From CAUZIR01 sp965250195 (GTDB lineage Bacteria > Chloroflexota > Dehalococcoidia > Lucifugimonadales > UBA2962), in assembly GCA_965250195.1 (NCBI GenBank), contig OZ252295.1, positions 1,302,001 to 1,366,000 of the forward strand: a stretch of 64,000 nt of DNA, in the 5' to 3' direction. Shown in pieces: positions 17,429 through 25,672 of this stretch; within the stretch, counting starts at the first letter, position 1; each line of letters opens with the position of its first letter. A program made the position numbers and the translations under genes. The notes below the pieces were generated by a model. The model was not told the DNA's origin. It did no database searches and saw only the letters and a list, made by a program, of their open reading frames with translations.

Positions 17429-18398
17429 AATGCAGCTTAGAGAGGCGGTGGCGCAGGGCCTGCGAGAGGCGATGGACTCCGACGAGCTCTTCATGATGCT
17501 CGGCGAGGACATCGGCGAATACGGAGGCGCCTACGCCGTAACTAAGGGCTTTTTGCGTTCCTACGGGCAGGACCGTGTCCGCGACACGCCCATATCGGAG
17601 GCCGTCATCGTGGGGGCGTCGGTCGGCGCGGCCATGGGCGGCATCCGACCGATAGTCGAGGTGATGACGATCAACTTCACCCTTCTGGCCATGGACCAGG
17701 TCGTCAACCACGCCGCGAAGCTCAGGTACATGTCCAATGGGCAGATAACCGTTCCGATGATCCTGCGAACCGTGACCGGTGGCGGGGCGCAACTCGCCGC
17801 TACCCATTCCCAGAGCTTCGAGGGTTGGTACGCGAACGTCCCCGGCCTGCTGGTCGCGACCCCGGCGACGCCTTACGACGCCCTGGGGCTGATGCGCTCG
17901 GCCGCACGCAGCGAAGACCCGGTCGTGTTTGCCGAGCACCAGTTGCTGTACGGCATGAAGGGCGAAGTGCCGGAAGAGTGGTACGAGGTGCCCTTTGGAA
18001 AAGCCGCTGTTCGGCGAGAGGGGAGCGACCTGACGCTGGTGGGCTACTCCCGCATGGCTAACGTGGCTTTGGAGGCCGCCGGGATTCTCACCGAGCGCGG
18101 CGTCGATGCGGAAGTGATCGACCTGCGTACTCTGAGGCCGTTAGACATGGAGACCGTAGTCGAGTCGGTTCGTAAAACCGGGCGAGCGTTAGTGGTAGAA
18201 GAGAACTGGAAGACTGGTGGTTTCGGCGCCGAAGTCGCCGCTGGGATTCAGGAGCAGGCATTCGATGACCTCGACGGCCCCGTGGGGCGAGTCGGTGGCC
18301 TGGAAGTGCCTTTCCCTTACAATGGCCGGCTGGAGGCCGCCGCCATTCCCGACGCCGCCAGGGTGGCGTCCGAGGTATCGAGACTTTTCGGCATCTGA
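17421..18398 (+). CDS. pdhB: Pyruvate (or acetoin-type) dehydrogenase E1 beta subunit
   Basis: A 325-residue transketolase-like subunit completing the E1 active site. It has LGEDIGEYGGAYAVTKG, DTPISEAVIVG, and the C-terminal VIDLRTLRPLDMETV transketolase C domain. A sister gene at 59759 has the same architecture but a different specificity neighbourhood. It is translationally coupled to E1alpha by overlap, and the E2 gene starts 49 bases later. Confidence 0.9.
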   Translation: MAEMQLREAVAQGLREAMDSDELFMMLGEDIGEYGGAYAVTKGFLRSYGQDRVRDTPISEAVIVGASVGAAMGGIRPIVEVMTINFTLLAMDQVVNHAAKLRYMSNGQITVPMILRTVTGGGAQLAATHSQSFEGWYANVPGLLVATPATPYDALGLMRSAARSEDPVVFAEHQLLYGMKGEVPEEWYEVPFGKAAVRREGSDLTLVGYSRMANVALEAAGILTERGVDAEVIDLRTLRPLDMETVVESVRKTGRALVVEENWKTGGFGAEVAAGIQEQAFDDLDGPVGRVGGLEVPFPYNGRLEAAAIPDAARVASEVSRLFGI

Positions 18399-18447
18399 AG
18401 CCGTATGGCGAAGAGAACCCAGGCGATGGGAGCGGGAGCGCTAGACA

Positions 18448-19749
18448 ATGGCAACTGAACTGACCATGCCCCAGATGGGCTACGACATGCAGGAGGGTAC
18501 CGTCGTCCGATGGCTCAAGTCGGAGGGTGCGCAGGTTGAAAAGGGCGAGGTGATCGCCGAGATCGAGACCGACAAGGCGGTCGTGGAGTTCCCGTCCCAC
18601 GCCGACGGCCTGCTCAGGCGGATCGTCGTGGCCGAGGGCGGCACCGTGCCCGTCGGTCAGGTTATCGCCGTGGTAGGCGAAGAGGGCGAGGAGATAACCG
18701 TGGCCGCGCCCCCCGAGCCCGCCGAAGGAGAACCAGAAACTGACGACGAGCCGAGCGCCGCGGTTCCCCTGCCCGCGTCGACTTTGTCCCCGCCCGAGCT
18801 CGCACCAACCGATTCCGCCCCAGCTCCGGTTGCACGAGCCGCCGACTTAGGAAGGGTGCGAGCCTCGCCTGTGGCACGCAAACTGGCAGAAGAGCGCGGC
18901 ATCGACCTGACCCAGGTCGTCGGCACCGGCCCCGGCGGCCGCATTACACGAGAGGACGTCGAGGGCCACGTGCCCGACCCGACGGCGACACCGGTACCAG
19001 AGGCGGCCCCGATCGCAGCGACCCCAGTCGCCGCCCCTGTTGCAGCCGTTGGCGGCGCTCTGAAGGGCGACATGGTGCCCCTCAGCCGCATGCGCCAGCA
19101 GATCGCCAGGGTGACCGTTCGCTCCAAGACCGAGGCTCCCCACTTCTACGTCTCGACCGAAGTGGACATGACCCAGGCCATGGAGATGCGCAAACAGATC
19201 AACGCCAGCCCCGACTTCGAGGGAGCCAAGGTCTCGGTCAACGACCTGATCCTGAAGGCGTGCATCGGGGCCTTGAAAAAGCACCCCAAATTCAACGCCA
19301 CCTTTACTCCTGATGGCATTCAGATGCACGAGCACATCAACATTGGCATGGCCATCGCCGAAGACGAAGGCCTCATCGTGCCCGCCGTCAGGGACGCCCA
19401 CGACATGTCCCTCAAGCAGTTGGCAATCGCCAGCAGGGACCTGGCCGAGCGGTCCCGGGGTGGTGCGCTCACCGCCGACGAGTACACCAGCGGCACCTTT
19501 ACCGTCAGCAACCTCGGAATGTTCGACGTCAGTGGGTTCCTGGCCATCATCCACCCACCCCAGTCCGCCGTCGTGGCGGTGGGCTCCGTGGGTAAAAAGC
19601 CAGTCGTGCGAGGCGAGCGGGTAGAGGTCGCCGACATCATGACGGCAACCCTGTCGGCCGACCATCGCATCGTTGACGGAGCGGAGGGCGCGCTATTCAT
19701 CGGCGAGGTCAAGTCCATCCTGGAAAACCCCTACCAGCTTCTGGTATAA
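18448..19749 (+). CDS. pdhC: Dihydrolipoamide acetyltransferase (E2) of the pyruvate-type complex
   Basis: A 433-residue E2 core protein. A single lipoyl domain carries the modified Lys43 in EIETDKAVVE; a Pro/Ala/Glu-rich linker follows; the E1/E3-binding domain lies around residues 138-173 (SPVARKLAEERGIDL, GTGPGGRITREDV); a second Ala/Pro linker precedes the catalytic domain with HRIVDG (His406, Asp410). It passes acyl groups to CoA. Lipoylation would depend on LipB, encoded 42 kb away at 62048, with LipA not seen here. Start ATG 18448 follows a GGGAGCGGGAG run. Confidence 0.93.
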   Translation: MATELTMPQMGYDMQEGTVVRWLKSEGAQVEKGEVIAEIETDKAVVEFPSHADGLLRRIVVAEGGTVPVGQVIAVVGEEGEEITVAAPPEPAEGEPETDDEPSAAVPLPASTLSPPELAPTDSAPAPVARAADLGRVRASPVARKLAEERGIDLTQVVGTGPGGRITREDVEGHVPDPTATPVPEAAPIAATPVAAPVAAVGGALKGDMVPLSRMRQQIARVTVRSKTEAPHFYVSTEVDMTQAMEMRKQINASPDFEGAKVSVNDLILKACIGALKKHPKFNATFTPDGIQMHEHINIGMAIAEDEGLIVPAVRDAHDMSLKQLAIASRDLAERSRGGALTADEYTSGTFTVSNLGMFDVSGFLAIIHPPQSAVVAVGSVGKKPVVRGERVEVADIMTATLSADHRIVDGAEGALFIGEVKSILENPYQLLV

Positions 19750-19767
19750 GAGGCCGAGGCCACTAGT

Positions 19768-20568
19768 TTGAAATTGATCAAAGAGCCCCGCGTCTACCTG
19801 ACCACGCGAACCGCCGTTGACTGGGAGGCGATAGCCGAGTTCCTGGCGGCAGAGGGCGTCCCTCCGATACCGCAGAGTATCCGTGCGGGCGACGACGAGT
19901 CGGCCGCGGTCGTCGAGGTCTCCGCCCGCATGTGCTACATGAGCTACGGCCGGGGTAGGCGGGACATCGCCGACTTCGTGACCAACCTCCTTTCGTCAAA
20001 GGACGGTAGCGTCTTCGAGCACGTCAACTACGGCTTCGTGGTGACCGGCGTGTCGCGCAGCCTCACCCACGAGCTGGTTCGCCACCGGGCCGGGTTCGCC
20101 TACTCCCAGCGCTCCCAGCGCTACGTAGACGAGGCGGGAGCGGCCTTCGTCGTACCACCGGCGCTCGCACGAAAGGTCGGCGACGTGGAGACGGCGGCAA
20201 AAATATTCGAAAAGGCGATGGATGTGGCCTCGTCCAGTTACGACGAGCTGGTAGCGGCGCTGGAAAAGACGCTGCCTTTGGACCTCTTTGAGCTCAAGAC
20301 AGACCGGCGCAAGGCCATCAGGCAGGCGGCCCGTTCGGTGCTACCCAACGCTACGGAAACGAAGATTTTCATCACCGCCAACGTCCGCGCCTGGCGACAC
20401 TTCATCGAAATGCGCGGAGCGTCCTACGCCGACTGGGAGATTCGCAGCCTGGCCCTGCGCATCCTGGCGCTACTGGAGCAAGAAGCGCCGTTGCTCTTCG
20501 GCGACTTCACCGTTGAGCAATTGCCAGACGGCACCTCCATAGCCACCCCTCTCTACTCCAAGGTCTAG
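19768..20568 (+). CDS. thyX: Flavin-dependent thymidylate synthase
   Basis: A 266-residue ThyX that methylates dUMP to dTMP using FAD, NADPH and methylene-tetrahydrofolate. The signature is RHRAGFAYSQRSQRY, with eight residues between RHR and the following Ser (most have seven; both spacings are known). Presence of ThyX implies the organism may lack ThyA. Start is TTG 19768 with AGGCCGAGG upstream, 18 bases after the E2 gene, so it may ride on the same transcript despite an unrelated function. Confidence 0.92.
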   Translation: MKLIKEPRVYLTTRTAVDWEAIAEFLAAEGVPPIPQSIRAGDDESAAVVEVSARMCYMSYGRGRRDIADFVTNLLSSKDGSVFEHVNYGFVVTGVSRSLTHELVRHRAGFAYSQRSQRYVDEAGAAFVVPPALARKVGDVETAAKIFEKAMDVASSSYDELVAALEKTLPLDLFELKTDRRKAIRQAARSVLPNATETKIFITANVRAWRHFIEMRGASYADWEIRSLALRILALLEQEAPLLFGDFTVEQLPDGTSIATPLYSKV

Positions 20569-20574
20569 CTTCTG

Positions 20575-21342
20575 TTGCGCCGGTTTGAGGGCAGGGTCAC
20601 CGTGGTCACCGGGGCCAACTCCGGCATCGGTGCGGCCACGGGCGAGGCCTTCGCCCGCGAGGGTGCCGCCGTTGCGCTCGCCGCCCGTCGTAAACAAGAG
20701 GGCCAGGCCGTCGCCGACCGCATCACCGCCGCCGGCGGACGCGCCATATTCGTAGAGACCGACGTCGCCGATGCGGCCCAGGTGCGGAACCTCATCGACA
20801 CGACCATAGAGGCATTTGGACGTCTCGACTACGGCGTCAACAACGCGGGGACCGAAGGGGCCAGGACGCCGACGGCCGAATATCCGTTGGAAGAGTGGGA
20901 CCGGGTATGCGGCGTGAACCTGACCGGCGTCTACCTGTGCATGAAATACCAGATCCCCCACATACTCAGTGACTCAGTTGACGGAGGTGCGATAGTCAAC
21001 GTCGCATCCGGCAACGGCCTGGTTGGGGGCGCCGGTGTGCCTGGCTACATCGCCAGCAAGCACGCTGCCGTGGGCCTGACCAAGGCCGCGGCGCTCGACT
21101 ACGCCCCACAGGGCCTACGCATCAACGCCCTGTGCACATCGAGCGTGGCCACGCCCATGCAGGACCGCATATTTGGCGGCGACGCTCCCGAGATCATGGC
21201 AAAAGTAGCGAACATGCACCCGTCCGGCACCATCTCCACCCCCGAGGAGTGCGCGGGAGCCATCATGTGGCTGTGCTCGGGGGCGGCGTCCTACCTGACC
21301 GGCTACGCTTATGTAATGGACGGGGGCTGGCTGGCCCGCTAA
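20575..21342 (+). CDS. Short-chain dehydrogenase/reductase
   Basis: A 255-residue classical SDR. Cofactor motif TGANSGIG near the N-terminus, NNAG (VNNAGTEG), catalytic Ser in VNVASG and the YIASK Tyr/Lys pair are all intact, and the C-terminus ends in the usual YVMDGGWLAR. Substrate unknown. TTG start at 20575 is six bases after thyX. It is only distantly similar to the SDR pair at 27.5-29.1 kb. Confidence 0.88.
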   Translation: MRRFEGRVTVVTGANSGIGAATGEAFAREGAAVALAARRKQEGQAVADRITAAGGRAIFVETDVADAAQVRNLIDTTIEAFGRLDYGVNNAGTEGARTPTAEYPLEEWDRVCGVNLTGVYLCMKYQIPHILSDSVDGGAIVNVASGNGLVGGAGVPGYIASKHAAVGLTKAAALDYAPQGLRINALCTSSVATPMQDRIFGGDAPEIMAKVANMHPSGTISTPEECAGAIMWLCSGAASYLTGYAYVMDGGWLAR

Positions 21343-21348
21343 AGTTCG

Positions 21349-22002
21349 TTATCGCCTGGCCACCGGCTCGGCGGCCTCAGTAGCCCGTGCGTTGTGCTCC
21401 GCGATCAGCTCGTCGATGATGCGAACGAACTTGTCGTCCCGGATGCCGCCGTCCACCCGGTCGAACACGGTGCCATCGGCATTAATAAATACCGTCGCCG
21501 GAAGCCCCCGGACCGCGAAATTGACCACCGGTGTGCGGTTGGGGGGAGCGCCGGCAGGGTAGGTAATGTTAAGTTCATCGAGAAGCGCGATCGCGTTGTT
21601 TCGGTTGCCAAGACCGGTAAAAATGCCGACGTCCATGCCCAGAATGATGACCTCATCGCCCCGTGCCTGGTGCACCCGCTCGAACCCCGGCATCTCAGCC
21701 CGGCATGGCGGGCAGTTGCCCGCCCAGAAGTTGAGCGCCACCGGCTTATCCAGCGCCAGCACGTCATTGAAGCTGATGTTCGTCCCGCCCAGCAGCTCCT
21801 GGCCCTGGTAGACCTCGAACTCGAAGTCCGATGCGCTGTTGGACGATCCTATTGCCTGGAGAGTGCCGAAAACCACCAGCACCAGCACCGCTACCAGCAC
21901 GAAACTCATAATCAGGTTGGATGGGCGCTTGTAGAAAGCTACTTGGGCCGCACTCGCCTTGCCAACCCGCTTGCGTTCCCGCTTCGTCGCCCGTTTAGCC
22001 AC
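21349..22002 (-). CDS. TlpA/ResA-like membrane-anchored thiol-disulfide protein
   Basis: A 217-residue protein with a very basic N-terminus, one transmembrane helix (about residues 28-50) and an extracytoplasmic thioredoxin fold. The redox centre is CPPC (Cys97, Cys100) in WAGNCPPCRAEM. Relatives reduce disulfides in apocytochrome c or other secreted proteins. I place the start at GTG 22002 because GGAGGGGAG lies six bases upstream; GTG 22020 would lack a site. It is the last gene of the sigma/anti-sigma/exporter run, separated from the MFS gene by about 85 bases. Confidence 0.87.
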   Translation of the reverse strand: MAKRATKRERKRVGKASAAQVAFYKRPSNLIMSFVLVAVLVLVVFGTLQAIGSSNSASDFEFEVYQGQELLGGTNISFNDVLALDKPVALNFWAGNCPPCRAEMPGFERVHQARGDEVIILGMDVGIFTGLGNRNNAIALLDELNITYPAGAPPNRTPVVNFAVRGLPATVFINADGTVFDRVDGGIRDDKFVRIIDELIAEHNARATEAAEPVARR

Positions 22003-22086
22003 TGATTGCTCCCCTCCCACCGGCCGCTTATCACGGGTCGGTCCCCCTGGCTCAGCGCCACAATCGACGCAATCGCAATTCCACCC

Positions 22087-23607
22087 CTATTCGATGCCGT
22101 CGGTCGGGACGCGGTTCACCCCCAGATCATCGTTTGCCTCCTGCCGGTCCATCTCCTCACTGCGGGAGCGGTTCCACGCCATTAGCAGGGCCGGGACTAT
22201 CGCGATAGCGCTGACCAGGGCGGCTATTACGAAAAACTCTACGAACAGATCCATCCCAATGGTTGTCACGGTTGTCTGGAACTCGGCGACCCGTGCGCTC
22301 GTCACCGCCGCCGCCTCTCCCACAGTGGGCAGCGGTAGAGGCACGTCCGAGACCAGAATCGAGAACCGTTGGGAACCCCACGCCGTAATCGCGGCGAGGC
22401 CGAACGTCATCCCCAGCAGCCGCATCGCCGTCACCAGCCCTGCCGATGCCCCGCGGTCCCGGTGATTCACCGGGACCGTCGCGCCCAGTGCGATGGGGGC
22501 GATGAGCAGACCGAACCCGAGCCCGGCCATCGCCAGGTGAATCGTCATGGAGGGCTCGCCGATATCCAGGCCCCACGTGCTCATCAGGCCGTAGCCTCCC
22601 GCCACGAGAGCGAGCCCCAATACCGTAGGAATGCGGTAATCCATGCGCTGCGCGGCCAGACCGCCGATGACGGCCCCGATGGGCATGGCCAACGTCATTC
22701 TCATGAGGCGCAGGCCGCCCTCCAGGGCCGAGTGCCCCATCAGGTACGTTGTCATGTACGGAATCGACACCATGCCGATGATCAGGGCGACTCCGATTAA
22801 CAGGTGGCTAAAGTTCGCCGTTACCACCGTGATGCTGCGGAACATCGAATTTGGCAGCAGCGTGACGGAGCCGGTTCGCTGGCGATAGATGAACGCCGCT
22901 AGCGCGGCCCCGGCCAGCACGAAGTAGCCGACCATCGCCAGATCCAAGCTGTCGATGCGAGACAGCCCCAGAGTCACGGTCGCCAGAGACACGGCGAGGA
23001 ACCCGCCGCCCATGTAGTCAACCTTCGACCTGAATTTTGGACTGGGCCCCAGCAACCAGAACAGCGCGATGAGGACCACCGCGCCCAGGGGGATATTCAT
23101 CCAGAAAACCCACGGCCAGTCCAGGAAGCGTCCGACCAGGCCGCCCCAAAGCGGCCCGATCACACCCCCGGCCTCCGCGGCGCCTCCCACCAGCCCGAAC
23201 GCCAGCGCCCTGTTTCCCCTCGGGAACAGGTCGCCGATTATGGCAATGGCGATCGGCAGCATCGCACCGGCCCCAATCGCCTGGAACACCCGGAAAGTGA
23301 TGAACGAAGATAGGTTAGGAGCGAGCGCGGTCGCTACCGACCAGCCCATGAAAAACACCATCGCCCAGGCGAACATGCGCCGGTGCCCGAACGCATCCGA
23401 CATGGAGCCGACCAGGGGCATCGCGGCTACGTAGCCCAGTAAGTAGGCGGTAATCGTCCACGAGGCCTTGTCCAGTTCCGTGGGCGGAATGCGGAAGTCG
23501 AGCATTATGTCCTGGAGGACGGTGACGATAACCGTCTGGTCGTCGGCGGCGACGAACACTCCAAGGCAAATCGGTATCAGCGCCAGGTAAGGCGAGGGGC
23601 GAGGCAT
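22087..23607 (-). CDS. MFS transporter, DHA2-like (14 TM), candidate partner of the LprG-like lipoprotein
   Basis: A 506-residue membrane protein with a 14-helix drug:H+ antiporter-2 layout. Motif A-like segment PLVGSMSDAFGHRRMFAWA follows helix 2, and motif C-like GPLWGGLVG lies in helix 5. The gene starts six bases after the lipoprotein stop. In mycobacteria the pair LprG plus MFS transporter P55 (Rv1411c-Rv1410c) has the same order and types, and moves triacylglycerol-like lipids across the envelope. That parallel is the best clue to function; plain multidrug efflux is the alternative. Confidence 0.85.
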   Translation of the reverse strand: MPRPSPYLALIPICLGVFVAADDQTVIVTVLQDIMLDFRIPPTELDKASWTITAYLLGYVAAMPLVGSMSDAFGHRRMFAWAMVFFMGWSVATALAPNLSSFITFRVFQAIGAGAMLPIAIAIIGDLFPRGNRALAFGLVGGAAEAGGVIGPLWGGLVGRFLDWPWVFWMNIPLGAVVLIALFWLLGPSPKFRSKVDYMGGGFLAVSLATVTLGLSRIDSLDLAMVGYFVLAGAALAAFIYRQRTGSVTLLPNSMFRSITVVTANFSHLLIGVALIIGMVSIPYMTTYLMGHSALEGGLRLMRMTLAMPIGAVIGGLAAQRMDYRIPTVLGLALVAGGYGLMSTWGLDIGEPSMTIHLAMAGLGFGLLIAPIALGATVPVNHRDRGASAGLVTAMRLLGMTFGLAAITAWGSQRFSILVSDVPLPLPTVGEAAAVTSARVAEFQTTVTTIGMDLFVEFFVIAALVSAIAIVPALLMAWNRSRSEEMDRQEANDDLGVNRVPTDGIE

Positions 23608-23613
23608 GAGAGC

Positions 23614-24330
23614 TTAGGGGATGTCCGGGGCCTCGATGTTCACCGGCTCGTCGAACTTCGACAGCGTCACCACCCGCACCGTGTCCGGCGCGTCTGAAGG
23701 CGCCACCTGGCCGATGAACCGCGCCAGCTTTAGATGCAGCGTATGGGCGTCGATCTCCACCTCTAGGTCCACGACCCCGTCTTGCACCGTGGCCCCCAGC
23801 AGAGCCTCCAGGGAGTTGGCCGGCACCTTGCCGGTCAGCTTGTACAGGTCGCTGCCCGAATCCACGAAGACCGCTCCCGTTACCTCGTCGAGGACAGAGG
23901 AAATGCCCTCTTTGGGGTTAAAGAACTGGATGGGCGAGACGTTCGCGTCGATCTCTTGCCACTCTCCCGTCAACGGGTTCGTCATGTAATTGGCGTCGCC
24001 GATTGCAATGAGCTTGGCATTAATTGGGATATTGCCGAATAGCCCGGAAAACTCCGCGTAAAGCCTGTCCGGGGGCTGCACGTCGCCGAAAGTATCCTCG
24101 ACGTTTAGGCCGGGCAAAAACGCAGTGGTGCCCACCTCATGCACCATCTGAAAGTGGAACGTCCCGAGGTTCGCCATAACCTCGCCGGAGCGGGCAAGCA
24201 CCTCGGCCTCCGTCAAAGGCTCGGCGGCGGGAGTTGGAGTAGCGCTCGGTTCAGAGCCTCCGCAGGCAGAAGCGATTATTACGAGACTCGCGATCGTAGC
24301 GACCACAGCCAGTGACTTCGGGAGACGCAA
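23614..24330 (-). CDS. LppX/LprAFG-family lipoprotein
   Basis: A 238-residue predicted lipoprotein. The signal peptide is short and basic (MRLPK), then hydrophobic, ending in the lipobox IIASAC with the acylated Cys at 23; a Ser/Pro/Thr linker follows. The mature part matches the LppX_LprAFG fold, a half-barrel that carries lipids (GTFHFQMVHEVG, VQPPDRLYAEF, VDLEVEIDAHTLHL). I prefer TTG 24330, because a longer TTG start at 24372 would translate through a perfect 12-bp hairpin. It is paired with the downstream MFS exporter, six bases away. Confidence 0.78.
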   Translation of the reverse strand: MRLPKSLAVVATIASLVIIASACGGSEPSATPTPAAEPLTEAEVLARSGEVMANLGTFHFQMVHEVGTTAFLPGLNVEDTFGDVQPPDRLYAEFSGLFGNIPINAKLIAIGDANYMTNPLTGEWQEIDANVSPIQFFNPKEGISSVLDEVTGAVFVDSGSDLYKLTGKVPANSLEALLGATVQDGVVDLEVEIDAHTLHLKLARFIGQVAPSDAPDTVRVVTLSKFDEPVNIEAPDIP

Positions 24331-24331
24331 A

Positions 24332-24359
24332 GAGACCCCGCCGTTTGCGGCGGGGTCTC
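24332..24359 (-). terminator. Perfect 12-bp hairpin before the lipoprotein gene
   Basis: GAGACCCCGCCG at 24332-24343 pairs perfectly with CGGCGGGGTCTC at 24348-24359 around a four-base loop. On the minus strand it is followed only by a short TTT, so it is a weak terminator at best. It sits between the surface-protein gene and the lipoprotein start and could set their relative expression, protect an mRNA end, or hide the ribosome site of the lipoprotein gene. Confidence 0.55.
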
Positions 24360-24387
24360 CAAATCGCTTCAAAAAGCGGCCGGTTCC

Positions 24388-25557
24388 TTACCGGTCGTTT
24401 CGGACGCGGCTGCTCCTCATCACCATGGCGCCGCCGCCGAGAATCAGGACCAGCGCGGCCGCCAGGGCGAGCATCGCCATGGTCGCCACCGACTTGTCAC
24501 CGGTGTTGGACAGGCCGATACCGAGCTCGGGTCCTACCGGTGCCAGCCCGCCGGCTGTCAGCGTGTAGGTGGCCATCAACTGGGCTTCCACGTAGGCCTG
24601 AGCGGCGCCGCCTTCGGTGCCGGCCGAGCTAATCGTGCCGTCGGCGTTGGAATCCAGGCCGTTTAAGGCGCTGGAAAGGAACCCGACAACCGGGCTGAGT
24701 TGCAGCTTGGCCAGGAACAGGGTCGACTGACCCAGTGAGACCAGAGCCTCGTCCCTTGCGGAAGAGGCGTGGCTGGCGGCGTTCCCGCCGGCCGACTCGA
24801 CAAGCGCTGCGTGCTCTGCAATCATCGTGTCGTCAGGAGACTCGCCCGCTGCGAAGGTCGCATGTTCGGCGTCCGACGCATGCAAAAGGACGCCCAGTCC
24901 GTCACCAGGGTTGCCGAACGAGCCGTCGAAGTTGGCGCCGTCCGTGCCCTCGATGATGTTGATGACGTGGTGGGTGTTTAGCTGAACCTCTTCCAACGTG
25001 TCGGAATCGATTGCCAGCTGTGCGTGCGTAATCGCAGCCTGAATCTGAATCTGGAGGTTGGACAGAATACCCGTACCGGAGCCCGGCGGCCAGTCGGTAA
25101 GAAGGTGCCGGATGTGCGCCATCGACGACAGCGGAATCCGGTGGCTGAACGCGACTACGTCCGAGGGGTCCGGGTCGGTGTCGGGCACCGGCTCCACGGT
25201 AACGACGAACTTGTTGTAGCCGTTGGTGAGGTTCTCGCCGTCAGCGGAGACGAACACGTGGGCAATGGTGCCGTCTGCGGCGACCGCCATCACACCCACG
25301 CTCAGCTTGTCGTCACCGTTGTCGCCGACAAGCCAGCCTTCCAGTGCTGTGCCGGCGGCCACGGAAGGCACATCCTCCATGGCGACCGTTATAGTGTCGC
25401 CGAGGCTGGTTCCGTCAGAAATTATAGCCGTCCCTGTACCTGCCCCCGCGGATATCAATTCGGGTTCCTGGGCCATTGCCAGGCCCGTGGGAAGCGCCAT
25501 GGACAGCAATAGGGCCAGGAGGGTTGCGACCCTGGCTCCGGGTCTCTTTATTGACAT
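24388..25557 (-). CDS. Secreted surface protein with N-terminal anti-sigma-sensor-like domain and C-terminal membrane anchor
   Basis: A 389-residue protein. Residues 1-30 are a Sec signal peptide ending near AMAQEP. Residues 35-130 contain LEGWLVGDN, VGVMAVAADG and KFVVTVEPVPDTDP, which resemble the RskA C-terminal domain of the upstream anti-sigma factor (YQIWLIKDG, ITVEP). An alpha-helical middle part follows with many His/Asp/Glu, and the C-terminus is a hydrophobic helix with Gly residues then RSSRVRNDR, a membrane anchor. It looks like an extracytoplasmic protein tethered at its C-terminus. It lies 115 bases after the anti-sigma gene. Function is unknown; control by the same sigma factor is plausible. 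Confidence 0.75.
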   Translation of the reverse strand: MSIKRPGARVATLLALLLSMALPTGLAMAQEPELISAGAGTGTAIISDGTSLGDTITVAMEDVPSVAAGTALEGWLVGDNGDDKLSVGVMAVAADGTIAHVFVSADGENLTNGYNKFVVTVEPVPDTDPDPSDVVAFSHRIPLSSMAHIRHLLTDWPPGSGTGILSNLQIQIQAAITHAQLAIDSDTLEEVQLNTHHVINIIEGTDGANFDGSFGNPGDGLGVLLHASDAEHATFAAGESPDDTMIAEHAALVESAGGNAASHASSARDEALVSLGQSTLFLAKLQLSPVVGFLSSALNGLDSNADGTISSAGTEGGAAQAYVEAQLMATYTLTAGGLAPVGPELGIGLSNTGDKSVATMAMLALAAALVLILGGGAMVMRSSRVRNDR

Positions 25558-25583
25558 TTAGCTCGTAACCCCCTGTTTTTGGC

Positions 25584-25600
25584 AAAAAGGCCGCAAGGCC
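25584..25600 (-). terminator. Short GGCC hairpin with T-run
   Basis: On the minus strand GGCC-TTGC-GGCC followed by TTTTT, in the gap between the anti-sigma gene and the surface-protein gene. The stem has only four pairs, so this is at most a partial terminator. The rest of the gap (25558-25672) shows a possible TAAAAT -10 at 25663-25658 but no -35. Confidence 0.3.
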
Positions 25601-25672
25601 GTGCCGACGACGAAACCGTATCACAAGCGCGTGGCGTGGCCTAGGCTTGCCGGGCGAATTTTAGCACAAATA

